Assembly: GCA_016707605.1 (NCBI GenBank)
Contig: JADJHJ010000003.1
Location: 606,191-670,190 of the forward strand
From: Candidatus Promineofilum glycogenicum
GTDB taxonomy: Bacteria > Chloroflexota > Anaerolineae > Promineifilales > Promineifilaceae
Direction: 5' to 3'
DNA length: 64,000 bases
The notes under the pieces were generated by a model. The model did no database searches and was not told where the DNA came from. It saw only the letters and a list, made by a program, of their open reading frames with translations. Numbering within the stretch: the first letter of the stretch is position 1; each line of letters starts with the position of its first letter. A program made the position numbers and the translations under genes. This document shows, one piece after another, positions 8,413 through 17,334 of the stretch.

Positions 8413-10302
8413 CTAGCGGCTGCGCTCCAGTTCCTTGAGGGTGGCGTCGAGGGTGATGCGATCCCACTGCTGGCCGCCAAAGGCCACGGGCGTGAAGTCG
8501 GCCCAGTCGTGGGCCACCCAGGCCCGGGCGCGGATGTAGAGTGGGGCGATGGGGAAGTCGCCCGTCTCGCTGAAGAACAGCCCTTCCACCTGGCGGTAGA
8601 GCGCGGCCCGTTCGGTGGGATCGACGGCCGTGGCCGCCCGGCGCAAGAGCGTGTCGGCCTCGGCGCAGGGGCGGTTCTGGCGGTTCTCGCTGTCCTCGCA
8701 GTGGAGCAGGTCGCCCAGCAGGTTGTGGGCATCGGGGAAGGTCGGCGCCCAGGCCAGCTCCCACATGTCGGGCCGGCCGGTGGCGTCGGGGCGCGTGCCG
8801 GCCAGCAGCGCGCCGAACTGCACCTGCTCGATGGTGATCGTCTCCGGCAGGCAGCCCAACTCTTCGATCCACATGTCGCGAATCAACTCCGCCTGGCGCA
8901 ATGACAGGTCGGCTGAGCTGACGCGAAAGGTGATCGTGCCCATCGTCTTGCAACTGCGAAACGTGCTGGCGGCTATCTGCTCCCGCGCGTAGTCGGGGCT
9001 ATAGCCGACGCCCACTTCGCCCACCGGGATGGAGGCCACGACCCCCGGCACGGTGGCGTGGCGCATGGCCAGGGCGTTGCCGTCGTAGAGTTCGTCCACC
9101 AGGCGCTGCCGGTCAATGGCCGCGCTGAAGGCGCGGCGCACTTCCGGCTCGCGGAACGTCTGGCTGTCGAAGTTGAAGCCGATGTAGAACAGCACTTCGT
9201 CGGGGATGACGCGCATCTTCTCCGGCGTGCGCGCCACCAGCGCCTCGCGCTCGGCCGTCGGCAGCGGGGCGATGTCGAGGCCGCGCTCCTGCCACATCTC
9301 GAAGGCATCTTGTTCTTCTTCCAGAAAGACGACGTTGATGGTGTCCACGTTGCCCGGCGGCGTCAGCGGCCAGACAGGGTTGCGGTGCAGCGTCAGGCTT
9401 TGCGAGGTGATGGTCGTCGGCTCGACCACGAAGGGGCCGCTGGTGACGAGATTTTCCGGCGTCTGCCAGCCCAGGCCGAAGTCGCCGGCGGCGTTGAGCC
9501 ACTCGTCGCCCAACTCTTCCACCAGTTCGCGCGGCACGGGCTGGAAGATGGGCATACTGGTTAACGTCAGGAAGTAGCCGGCCGGCTGGGTCAAGTCGAT
9601 CGCCAGCGTGGTCGCGTCCACAGCGCGGATGCCGACCGCCGCCCGGTCGGCATCGGTCGGCTCCAGCGTTGTAAAGGCGCGCTCGCAGCCGTCGATGAGG
9701 AACAGGGCGAAGGCCAGAGCCGACTCAACGTCACGCGCGCAGAGGCGCTGGACGGTGTAGACCACGTCCTCGGCGGTGACGGGGCGCAGAGGTTCGGCCG
9801 ACACCGGCACGTCGCTGGCCGGCAGAGGGCTGGCGGCGCGCAGCCAGAAGACGTCGTCGCGCAGGTGGAACGTCCAGGTGCGGCCGTCGGCGCTCGTCTC
9901 CCAACTGGTGGCCAGTTCCGGCTCGATGACGCTCGTCTCCGGGTTGAAGTTGGTCAGCCCGACAAAGAGGTTTTGGGCCAGGTCGAGTTGCGCTTCGCTC
10001 TCTGCCCGCCGCGGGTCCAGGTCGGGTAGCTCGCCGCTGAGGCTGACGTCAAGCTCGACCGGGTCTTCGGCCACGGGCGGCGGCTGGGCGGGGTCGGGCG
10101 TGCGGGTGACAAAGGTGATCTGCTCGACGAGGCGCGTGACGATGCCCGGCGCTTCAGCCTCGGCCGTGCCGCCGGCCGCCGGAGCCTCGTCGGCCGGGCG
10201 ACAGGCGGCCAGGGCCAGCAGCGCCGCCAGCCCGCCGGCGACCAGCGCGCGGGCCAATCGACGCGCGGGAAGGGAAGAGAAGCCGTTGATCATCGGGATC
10301 AT
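8413..10302 (-). CDS. ABC transporter substrate-binding lipoprotein, SBP family 5
   Basis: Periplasmic or surface peptide/nickel-type binding protein of the OppA/DppA family, 629 residues. It has a signal sequence with lipobox LALAAC, so Lgt substrate modification is expected. Family features are the passage DLDPRRAESEAQLDLAQNLF (repeated FVGLTNF class motif), then LATSWETSADGRTWTFHLRDDVFW, and RRAFSAAIDRQRLVDELYDG. No permease or ATPase genes adjoin it, so it probably works with a transporter encoded elsewhere. rsmG follows with no gap, an unusual pairing. Two in-frame Met codons, three codons apart, make the exact start uncertain. The gene faces the response regulator across a 110-bp divergent region. 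Confidence 0.92.
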   Translation of the reverse strand: MIPMINGFSSLPARRLARALVAGGLAALLALAACRPADEAPAAGGTAEAEAPGIVTRLVEQITFVTRTPDPAQPPPVAEDPVELDVSLSGELPDLDPRRAESEAQLDLAQNLFVGLTNFNPETSVIEPELATSWETSADGRTWTFHLRDDVFWLRAASPLPASDVPVSAEPLRPVTAEDVVYTVQRLCARDVESALAFALFLIDGCERAFTTLEPTDADRAAVGIRAVDATTLAIDLTQPAGYFLTLTSMPIFQPVPRELVEELGDEWLNAAGDFGLGWQTPENLVTSGPFVVEPTTITSQSLTLHRNPVWPLTPPGNVDTINVVFLEEEQDAFEMWQERGLDIAPLPTAEREALVARTPEKMRVIPDEVLFYIGFNFDSQTFREPEVRRAFSAAIDRQRLVDELYDGNALAMRHATVPGVVASIPVGEVGVGYSPDYAREQIAASTFRSCKTMGTITFRVSSADLSLRQAELIRDMWIEELGCLPETITIEQVQFGALLAGTRPDATGRPDMWELAWAPTFPDAHNLLGDLLHCEDSENRQNRPCAEADTLLRRAATAVDPTERAALYRQVEGLFFSETGDFPIAPLYIRARAWVAHDWADFTPVAFGGQQWDRITLDATLKELERSR

Positions 10303-10344
10303 GCTATATCAGACACCGGCCGGCGGCAAGAGGAAGCACGTCAG

Positions 10345-10373
10345 TTGCCTGGGTATTAGGGCAGTAGTAATAT
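10345..10373 (+). promoter_or_regulatory. Sigma70-like promoter for the REC-GAF-PAS gene
   Basis: TTGCCT and TAATAT are separated by exactly 17 bp, and the -10 hexamer ends 39 bp before the ATG of the receiver-GAF-PAS gene. The same TTGCC-type -35 with 17-bp spacing is seen before the alkyl-DHAP synthase gene. Predicted from sequence only. Confidence 0.55.
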
Positions 10374-10412
10374 TGAGTGGCTTTCCCATTAGTCTGACAG
10401 GTATCCAAGCCT

Positions 10413-11648
10413 ATGTACGAACGAGTACTGGTTATTGACGACTCTGCGGACATCCGCGACTTTCTAGTCGAAAACATCCTGCGGCCGAAGGGCTTCGAGG
10501 TGCTGACCGCCTCCGACGGCCTCATGGGGCTGGAGCTGGCCATTGCCAAGGAGCCGGATCTGATGATCACCGATCAGCAGATGCCCGGCCTGACCGGTCT
10601 GCAAGTCCTGCAAAAGCTGCACGAACGCAATATCGACATCCCGGCCATCCTGATCACCGGCGAGGGGTCGGAAGACACGGCCGTGCGTGCCTTTCGCCTG
10701 GGCATCAAGGACTACATCATCAAGCCCATCGACGCCGATGAGCTGAGCGAGTCGGTCGACAAGGCGCTGCGCGAGAACCGCCTGCAGAAGGAGCGCGACC
10801 AGTTGGTCGAGCAACTGATGGAGAGCAACGCCCAGTTGCAGCGGCGGGCGCAGGAGTTGAACGTCCTCTATGGTGTGGGCAAGTCGGTGTCGTCGTCGCT
10901 CGATCTGGAAGAGGTGTTGCAGCGGGTGGTCGAGGCGGCCGTCTACGTCGTCGGCGCGGAAGAGGGGTCGCTGATGCTGCTGGACGAGGAGCGCGGCGAA
11001 CTCTACATCCGCGCCTCCAAGAACCTGGACACCAAGGCGCGCTCGATGCGCAAGCGCGTCACCGACAGCCTGGCCGGCAAGGTGCTCCAGACCAAGCGGG
11101 CCATCGCCATCGGGGCCGACTCGCAGTGGAAGCGCACCCACACCGCGCTGTTGGTCAAGTCCCTCATCTACGTGCCGCTCATCCTCCAGAACAAGCCCAT
11201 CGGCGTGCTGGGCGTCACCAATCAGGTGAAGAACTCGTCATTTGACAGCAACGACACCCGCGCCCTCTCCGCCCTGGGCGGCTACGCCACCATCGCCATC
11301 AACAACGCCAACATGTTCCACGGCCTGGCCCGCGAGCGGACGGTGCTGAGCGAGGTGGTGGAGCAGATCGAGGACGCGGTTATCGTCGTGGACGAGGACT
11401 TCCGGCTGCTGGTGCTCAACGCCGCGGCGCGCGCTCTGTTCACCATGCCGGCCGACAACGTCATCGGCCGGCCGATCATGGACCTCATCAGCCACGTGGA
11501 CGTGGTGCGCATGGTGGCTGAGCCGAGCGCGGCCGACAGCAACGGCCGCGTCGAGCAAGACCTGGCCCTCGGCGGCGGCCTCTATCGCGCCCGGGTCACG
11601 CTCATCGAAGGCGGCAGCCGCTTCGTCACCCTCCGCCGCGTGTTCTAA
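10413..11648 (+). CDS. Response regulator with GAF and PAS sensor domains
   Basis: The 411-residue protein has an N-terminal receiver (1-120) with acidic pair Asp9/Asp10, phosphoacceptor Asp54 (LMITDQQMPG) and Lys104 (YIIKPID). A coiled coil (about 128-150) leads to a GAF domain (about 155-300), then a PAS-like domain (about 308-400). There is no histidine kinase, GGDEF or DNA-binding domain, so it is a signal-relay or scaffold protein needing a partner encoded elsewhere. GAF-PAS architecture on a receiver usually belongs to hybrid kinases, so this may be a truncated relative, yet the end is a clean stop. Its last 23 bp overlap the convergent HtrA-like gene. Confidence 0.88.
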   Translation: MYERVLVIDDSADIRDFLVENILRPKGFEVLTASDGLMGLELAIAKEPDLMITDQQMPGLTGLQVLQKLHERNIDIPAILITGEGSEDTAVRAFRLGIKDYIIKPIDADELSESVDKALRENRLQKERDQLVEQLMESNAQLQRRAQELNVLYGVGKSVSSSLDLEEVLQRVVEAAVYVVGAEEGSLMLLDEERGELYIRASKNLDTKARSMRKRVTDSLAGKVLQTKRAIAIGADSQWKRTHTALLVKSLIYVPLILQNKPIGVLGVTNQVKNSSFDSNDTRALSALGGYATIAINNANMFHGLARERTVLSEVVEQIEDAVIVVDEDFRLLVLNAAARALFTMPADNVIGRPIMDLISHVDVVRMVAEPSAADSNGRVEQDLALGGGLYRARVTLIEGGSRFVTLRRVF

Positions 11649-12642
11649 GAGAGAGCTCACGCAAAGGCGCGGGGGCAAAGCGCCAAGAAGAAAGTTCTTC
11701 CTTAGGCCTTGGCCTTCTTGCGTCTTTGCGTGAGTTTCTCCAGTTACCATCGCGTTCGCCGATTTTGACCGCCAACTCCTGCACCTGCCCGCCGCGCAGG
11801 ACGCGGGTGACTTCCTTCTGGCCGACGACGTCGCCCGACAGCGCGGCCAACAGGTCTTCGTGAGTCTGGATGGCCTTGCCACTGATAGCCAGCAGCGTGT
11901 CGCCCAGGGTCAGGCCGGCGGCCTCGGCCGGGCTGCCGCTCTCTACGGCGACGACCAGCAGGCCGCTTTTCTGCCCGGCGGCGGCCGCCGCGCCTTCGGG
12001 CAGGCGCACGCGTTGCGTGCTGACGCCCAGATAGCCGCGCCGCACCCGGCCATGCGAGCGCAACGCCTCGACGACGCGGTCGAGCGTGGCCGCGGGGATG
12101 GCCAGGCTGACGCCCTGGTCCAGCCCGGACGTGTTCAGCCCCAGCAGCCGGCCGTTGGCCCCCACCAGTGGCCCGCCGGAGAAGCCGGGGTACATGACCA
12201 CGTCGGTGGCCAGATAGCGGTCGATCTGCCCGCCCATCGGCGTGCGCCAGCCGTCGCCCAGGGCGCTGACGACGCCCAGCGTGGCCTGCACCGTGCGGCC
12301 GGGCCGGCCCAGAGCCAGCACGATGTGGCCGACGCTCATCTCCGCCTCTTCGGCGCGGGCCAACGGCTGGCCGGTCGCGCCGCTGACTTGCAGCACGGCC
12401 AGGTCGGTCGTCGGGTCGCGGCCGACGAGCGTGGCCGCCGCCGTCTGCCCGTCGCTCAGGCCGACGGTGATGTTGTCGTCGCGCCGCACGACGTGGTTGG
12501 CGGTGACGATCAGGCCGTCGGCCGACCAGAGAATGCCGCTGCCCGGCGTGTGGCGGCGGGCCTCGACGCGGACGATGGACGGCCCGGCGGCGGCGACGGC
12601 CCCGGCCAGGCCGTCGGATAGGGTTTGAAATGCTTCAGACAT
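11626..12642 (-). CDS. HtrA/DegP-like trypsin-type protease with PDZ domain
   Basis: S1C-family serine protease, 338 residues. The triad is visible as His50 (IVTANHV), Asp80 (DPTTDLAVL) and Ser155 (GFSGGPL). One PDZ domain covers about residues 205-290 (GSPAEAAGLTLGDTLLAI). There is no signal peptide or membrane segment, unusual for HtrA, so it may be cytoplasmic or leave by another route. The genuine domain ends near residue 303. The last 35 or so residues (RRPRPKEELSSW ...) are translated from a hairpin repeat element and then from the antisense end of the response regulator gene, so the native stop seems to have been lost when the repeat inserted. Confidence 0.9.
   Translation of the reverse strand: MSEAFQTLSDGLAGAVAAAGPSIVRVEARRHTPGSGILWSADGLIVTANHVVRRDDNITVGLSDGQTAAATLVGRDPTTDLAVLQVSGATGQPLARAEEAEMSVGHIVLALGRPGRTVQATLGVVSALGDGWRTPMGGQIDRYLATDVVMYPGFSGGPLVGANGRLLGLNTSGLDQGVSLAIPAATLDRVVEALRSHGRVRRGYLGVSTQRVRLPEGAAAAAGQKSGLLVVAVESGSPAEAAGLTLGDTLLAISGKAIQTHEDLLAALSGDVVGQKEVTRVLRGGQVQELAVKIGERDGNWRNSRKDARRPRPKEELSSWRFAPAPLRELSLRTRGGG
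11650..11740. repeat. Hairpin element (CGCAAAG words) at convergent gene ends
   Basis: CTCACGCAAAG at 11656-11666 pairs with CTTTGCGTGAG at 11724-11734. Longer imperfect arms made of GCAAAGGCGC/GCAAAGCGCC words lie between. It sits at the convergent ends of the response regulator and the protease, and supplies the aberrant C-terminus of the protease. Confidence 0.75.
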
Positions 12643-12662
12643 AACAGTTCTCCTTGTGTGTT

Positions 12663-12745
12663 GATAAGAGGAACACAGAGGGACACAGAGAAGACACGGA
12701 GGTTCACAGAGAAAGAGAGAGTTATGCTCTGTGTCCGCTTCTATG
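12663..12745. repeat. Hairpin element (ACACAGAGG words) upstream of the HtrA-like gene
   Basis: Tandem words such as GGAACACAGAGGGACACAGAG are followed after about 25 bp by a short reverse complement (CTCTGTGTCC). The right arm is much shorter than the left, so this copy looks eroded. It separates the protease promoter region from the LuxR-type regulator gene. Confidence 0.7.
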
Positions 12746-12833
12746 TATCGCCACTAAGTGAAGCATAGCGCAGCCGACCAATGGTCGAATCGCCCGTTCG
12801 ATGGGGAGGCAACCTAACCGGATGGGCAGGGGG

Positions 12834-13457
12834 TTATAGCGAAATGAGGCCCTGGCGCGTGGCGCGCACGACGGCGTCGGTGCGGCTCTGGGCGTTTAGC
12901 TTGCCCAGGATGGCGTTGACGTGGAACTTGACGGTGTGGTCGCTGATGGCCAGGCGTTGGGCGATGGCCTTGTTGGTCAGCCCCTCGGCCACCAGGGCCA
13001 ATACCTGGCTCTCGCGTGGGGTCAGGTCGACCGGCGGGGCAGTGGGGTCGGTCGGGCCGTCCTGGAGCAGGGCGCGGGCCAGGGCCGGGGCGAAGACGTG
13101 CAGCCCGGCGGCCACGGCGCGGACGGCGGCCAGCAGTTGCTCCTCGTCGGCCGCCCGGCCGATCACGCCCCGGCCGCCCAGCGCCCAGGCCGCGGCGGCG
13201 CTCTCCTCGTCGGGAACCAGGGCCAGCACGGGCAGGGCCAGACCGAGCCGCTCTTCGCGCTCGTTGGCGGCGTCCCAGCCGGCATCCCAGACGACGACGT
13301 CGGCCGGGTCCAGTTCGCCGTCAGCGGCGTCGGCCAGCAGGGCGGCGCTGCCCTGGGCGACGACGCGGCAGCCGGGCAGGTTGGCCAGCAGCGCCGCCAG
13401 TCCGGCGCGGGCCAATGGGTCATCGGCCAGTACGATGAGCCGCAGGGGTTCGTCCAT
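12834..13457 (-). CDS. NarL/FixJ-type response regulator with LuxR helix-turn-helix
   Basis: The 207-residue transcription factor has an N-terminal receiver (about 1-120) and a C-terminal LuxR-type helix-turn-helix (about 140-203). The latter shows the conserved LTPRESQVLALVAEGLTNK and SDHTVKFHVNAILGKL. The receiver is divergent: Asp58 in VVVWDAGWD can serve as phosphoacceptor and ADD acidic residues are present, but the conserved Lys of the fifth strand is Arg (GVIGRAADEEQL), so phosphorylation may be weak or absent. No histidine kinase lies nearby. Domain assignment is certain; the regulated targets are unknown. Confidence 0.9.
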   Translation of the reverse strand: MDEPLRLIVLADDPLARAGLAALLANLPGCRVVAQGSAALLADAADGELDPADVVVWDAGWDAANEREERLGLALPVLALVPDEESAAAAWALGGRGVIGRAADEEQLLAAVRAVAAGLHVFAPALARALLQDGPTDPTAPPVDLTPRESQVLALVAEGLTNKAIAQRLAISDHTVKFHVNAILGKLNAQSRTDAVVRATRQGLISL

Positions 13458-13514
13458 CTCCGGCCAGCATAGCGCCGTTGTCTAAGAGAGGAGTTAGATT
13501 GGGCCGGGATGGCG

Positions 13515-15026
13515 TTATTGCACCGTCATGGTCAGGTCGTAGCTGATGGTCGCCCCTTCATACTCGGCGACGAAGACGGCATGGAGGCCCGTCACTGTGA
13601 CCGACCACTGGAGCGTCTCCGATTCACCGTCAAACCCTTCGTCAATGCTCTCCATGTTGACACCATCCGGCTCATAGAGGTCAATGTACACGTCGCCGCC
13701 GGACGGATCGAGGAGGATCGTCACCTGGTCGCCCACTTCGGCGTGGAAGAACCAGACGTGGGTGAGATCGCGCGGTAGCTGCACGCCGGTGTGCGGCAGG
13801 GTGGGCGCGAGCATGCCGCTGACGCTGTAGGGGAGATCGAAGTCGGTGTTGAGCAGAACGGCGTAGTCGGTGGCTGTGCCGTTCTGGACGGACACGTGCA
13901 GCTCATAGAGGCCCTCGGTCGCGTCGGTCGGCCCGGGGATGATCTCCGGCAAGCCGGGCGCGGCCGTGTTCTGGCGGTTGACGATGGTCTGGCCATCCTT
14001 CAGGAGCGTGACCACCACGTCGGCCGGCGCGGCGGCGATGACGTAGAGAGTGAAGTCCTCTTCCTCAAAGATCTCCATGTCCCAACTGTCGGTGCGCCCG
14101 GCGGCGACGTTGGAAGTGACGAAATCCCCTTCCAGATCGCGCAGGTCGCCCTTGGCGTCGACGCCGCCCGACCCGCCGGGGACGGTCGGGGTGGCCGTGG
14201 GCGGCGTGCCGGTGACGGTTGGCGTGGCCGTGGGCGGCGTGCCGGTGATGGTCGGTGTGCCGCTCGCGCCGGGCGTGGTTGTGCCCGACGTCGTGCCCGA
14301 CGTCGTGGCCGTGGGCGAGACGCCGCCGATAGGCTCAGCTTCTTCCGTCGGTGGGAATGGCTCGGTGGGGAATGGCTCTTCGGGAACGTCGTCGAACTCG
14401 TCGGTCGGCTCGGCGGCGAAGTCGGGCGTGGGCGTCAACTCTTCCGGCAGCGGGGTGGGGAAGAGGGATGGGTCCTCGGTCGGCACTAGTTCCTCACCGG
14501 AGGGCGTCGGCGAAACCTCGGCCACAGCCGTGCCGGGCGCGCCGGGGGTCAACGTCACCTGCACCAGCGGGCTGGGCGACAGGACGCGGGCCACGTCCAG
14601 ATACCAGACCTCTCTGGTCGCGGCCTGCTTGCCGCAGCCGACCAGCCCCTCCCAGCGCCGCCAGCGCCCTTCAACGGTCATGAACAGTCCTTCGGGCAGC
14701 AGGCCGCGCACCTGCTGGTCATAGCCGCCGGCCGGGGCCACCAGACCGGCCTCGGCCAGCCCCCAGGTGGCCGGCGAGGGGTGCGGCTCGCTGTCGCAGA
14801 CCAGGATGGGCTGCTTGCGGAAGAGGCCGCTGACCTGGACGACGGCGTCCACGTAGAGGCCGGGCGCGGCGGCCAACTCAGTCACGGTCAGGGTGATCGG
14901 CCCGGCGGCCGTGGCCGAGGGCGTGGCCGCCGGCGTCGGGAAGGGCGTGGGCGAACCGACCCCGCGCGCGCCACAGGCGGCCGATGCCAGAAGCAGGAGC
15001 AGGAGCAAACAGGCAAGGCGACGCAT
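13515..15026 (-). CDS. Secreted lipoprotein with Pro/Thr linker and PPC-like domains
   Basis: The 503-residue lipoprotein has signal peptide MRRLACLLLLLLLASAAC, with the lipid-bearing Cys at 18. Residues about 40-155 form a small globular N-terminal domain with an OB-like pattern (LYVDAVVQVSGLFRKQPI). A long linker (about 160-290), rich in Pro, Thr and Glu, contains tandem GTPPTATPTVT copies. The C-terminal 200 residues resemble two PPC-type beta-sandwiches (AAGRTDSWDMEIFEEEDFTL, GLYELHVSVQNGTATDY). It is likely anchored on the outer face, exposing binding domains through a spacer. No enzyme signature is seen. The TPT repeats also create long spurious frames on the opposite strand. Confidence 0.8.
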   Translation of the reverse strand: MRRLACLLLLLLLASAACGARGVGSPTPFPTPAATPSATAAGPITLTVTELAAAPGLYVDAVVQVSGLFRKQPILVCDSEPHPSPATWGLAEAGLVAPAGGYDQQVRGLLPEGLFMTVEGRWRRWEGLVGCGKQAATREVWYLDVARVLSPSPLVQVTLTPGAPGTAVAEVSPTPSGEELVPTEDPSLFPTPLPEELTPTPDFAAEPTDEFDDVPEEPFPTEPFPPTEEAEPIGGVSPTATTSGTTSGTTTPGASGTPTITGTPPTATPTVTGTPPTATPTVPGGSGGVDAKGDLRDLEGDFVTSNVAAGRTDSWDMEIFEEEDFTLYVIAAAPADVVVTLLKDGQTIVNRQNTAAPGLPEIIPGPTDATEGLYELHVSVQNGTATDYAVLLNTDFDLPYSVSGMLAPTLPHTGVQLPRDLTHVWFFHAEVGDQVTILLDPSGGDVYIDLYEPDGVNMESIDEGFDGESETLQWSVTVTGLHAVFVAEYEGATISYDLTMTVQ

Positions 15027-15180
15027 AAGATTGGCGCAAGTATAGCTGATTGCGCCGAGAAAGGGATGAGGCGGCGCTTAATGTCCTGCCGGTCACTTTC
15101 CGCCGCGCTTCGAGAAACGTATACTGCGCCAGCTACCGCACCATACTACGCCTGACAACCGAAACGCAAGGAGACCCGCC

Positions 15181-16275
15181 ATGACCGACGACTTCCTGCC
15201 GATCCAGGGCATTGACCACCTCGAACTCTATTGCGGCAACGCCAGGCAGGCGGCGCACTTCTACCAGACCGGCTTCGGCTTCGCCCCCGTGGCCGTCAGC
15301 GGCCTGGAGACGGGCAACCGCCGCGCCGCGTCCTACGTCATGGCCCAGGGGGAGATTCGCCTGGTGCTGACCGCCGCTCTCGGCCCCGATGATCCCATCG
15401 CCCGCCACGTTCAACTGCACGGCGACGGCGTGGCCGTCATCGCCCTGCGCGTGCCCGACGCCGGCGCCGCCTACCGGGCGACGACCGCCCGCGGCGCGAC
15501 CGGGGCCATCCCGCCGACCGAGGCGGCCGACGACCACGGTGTGCTGCGCTTTGCCGCTATCCGCGCCTACGGCGATACGCTGATCAAGTTCGTCGACCGC
15601 GCCGGCTACCGCGGGCCGTTCGCCCCCGGCTATGAGTCCCGCGGCGGCGAACAACCGGGGGCGGGCGTCGGGCTGGCGGCCATCGACCACATCGTCGGCA
15701 ACGTCGAGTTGGGGGCCATGAATCGCTGGGTGGCGTTCTTCGCCCAGACGATGGGCTTCAGCCAGCTCGTCCACTTCGACGACGCCGACATCACTACCGA
15801 GTACTCGGCCCTGATGTCGAAGGTGATGCAGGACGGCACGGGCAAGGTTAAGTTTCCTATCAACGAGCCGGCCGAGGGCCAGCGCAAGTCGCAGATTCAG
15901 GAGTACCTGGACTACTACCACGGCCCCGGCGTCCAGCACATCGCCTGCGCCACGGGCGACATCATCGGCACGGTGCGCCAATTGCGCGACAACGGGATCG
16001 AGTTCCTGCGCGTGCCGGCAGCCTACTACGACGAACTGACGGCGCGGATTGGCCCCATCGCCGAGCCGGTGGAGGCGCTGGCCGATCTGGGCATCCTGGT
16101 CGACCGCGACGAAGAGGGGTATCTGTTGCAGATCTTTACCCGCCCGGTGGGCGACCGGCCGACGCTGTTCTTTGAGATCATCGAGCGCCGCGGCTCGCGC
16201 GGCTTCGGCAAGGGCAACTTCCGGGCGCTGTTCGAGGCCATTGAGCGGGAACAGGCGCGGCGGGGCAATCTCTGA
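15181..16275 (+). CDS. hpd: 4-hydroxyphenylpyruvate dioxygenase
   Basis: Non-haem iron enzyme converting 4-hydroxyphenylpyruvate to homogentisate in tyrosine catabolism. The 364-residue protein has two VOC-fold halves. The three iron ligands are visible in the second half: His170 (AIDHIVGN), His253 (GVQHIACAT) and Glu332 (LFFEIIER). The C-terminal GFGKGNFRALFEAIEREQ helix is diagnostic of HPPD. A strong ribosome site (AAGGAGA) precedes the ATG by about 7 bp. A putative PhyH-type oxygenase follows 113 bp downstream; no homogentisate dioxygenase gene is seen in the window. Confidence 0.96.
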   Translation: MTDDFLPIQGIDHLELYCGNARQAAHFYQTGFGFAPVAVSGLETGNRRAASYVMAQGEIRLVLTAALGPDDPIARHVQLHGDGVAVIALRVPDAGAAYRATTARGATGAIPPTEAADDHGVLRFAAIRAYGDTLIKFVDRAGYRGPFAPGYESRGGEQPGAGVGLAAIDHIVGNVELGAMNRWVAFFAQTMGFSQLVHFDDADITTEYSALMSKVMQDGTGKVKFPINEPAEGQRKSQIQEYLDYYHGPGVQHIACATGDIIGTVRQLRDNGIEFLRVPAAYYDELTARIGPIAEPVEALADLGILVDRDEEGYLLQIFTRPVGDRPTLFFEIIERRGSRGFGKGNFRALFEAIEREQARRGNL

Positions 16276-16388
16276 CCTGCCCGGAATCCCCCATAAATAC
16301 CACTGACAATTCCCCCCCATCGCGCTACACTTTGCCACGCGAGCGGCGGTGCTCGTGGCATTAACAACAGTCAAGGAAGGAGAGCGAT

Positions 16389-17334
16389 ATGGAGGTAGGT
16401 GGCATGGACTATCAGGCGATGCGGCGCGAGATCGACACGACGGGCTACACCATCGTGCGCGGCCTTCTGACCCCGGACGAGGTGGACTACTACATCAGTC
16501 GCATGGAGGCCGTCTCCGGCATCACCCGCTCGGGCATGATGCAGGGGGGCGAGGCGTGGAAGGGAACGGGCCGCGGCTCCGGCGGGTCGTCGTGGACGCT
16601 GCCCGACGGCGTGGTCAAGTCGCGCGACTTCTGGCCGGTAGTCATTAACGAGCGGCTGGTCAACATCGTCCGCAACGTCGTCGATCCCAACGTGCGCTTC
16701 TTGCAGCACAACGACATCCACGTCGGCTTCTCGGCCATCTCGTGGCACCGCGACAGCGTCAACCGCGAGTTTGGCGTCGGGCCGGATTGGGACGAGTCAC
16801 AGGAGCCGTACAAGTTGGTGCGTTGCGGCATCTACCTGCAAACCTTCGCCGAGAGCAACTCGCGGCTGGGCTTCATCCCCGGCAGCCACCAGCCGCCCAC
16901 AGGGGCCGGTGTCTGGGGCGACCAAGCGCAAAGAGCGCTGGCTCAAGTGGCTGGGCGCGGCCAACTACCTCTCGCCCAAGATTCAGATGGCCATCTCCAA
17001 TGCCGACTGGATTCCAACCGAGCCGGGCGACTGCGTCATCTTCGACCCGCGCACCATCCACTCCGGCAGCTACATCACCGGCCCGAAGTACTCCGTCTTT
17101 GTCGCCTATGGCGTCGAGAACAAGCACTTCTTCAACCACTACAACTACTACCGCAACGTGCGCAGCGAGTTGGGCTATGGCGACCTCGACCCCGACTTCG
17201 TCCAACTGCTGCGCGAGCACGAACTCTACCCGGAGCAGACGCCAACCTTCGACTTCGTCGAGGGGGCGTGGGTTCCGTCGGGCATCGTCAAGAGCCTGTA
17301 CAATCGGCGGCGGGATACGCCGGTGAAGATGTAG
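16389..17334 (+). CDS. PhyH-family Fe(II)/2-oxoglutarate dioxygenase, frameshifted
   Basis: Phytanoyl-CoA dioxygenase-like protein of about 315 residues. The 5' part is read in one frame through GFIPGSHQPPTGAGVWG. The 3' part, beginning ATKRKERWLKWLGAANYL and ending SLYNRRRDTPVKM, is one frame over. Removing one G from the GGGG run at about 16917 restores a single frame. Iron ligands are present: His120 and Asp122 (SWHRDSV) in the first part and the distal His of DPRTIHSGSY in the second. The homopolymer position suggests a base-calling error, though a real mutation cannot be excluded. A good AAGGAG site precedes the ATG. The TAG stop is the edge of a palindromic repeat. Confidence 0.8.
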
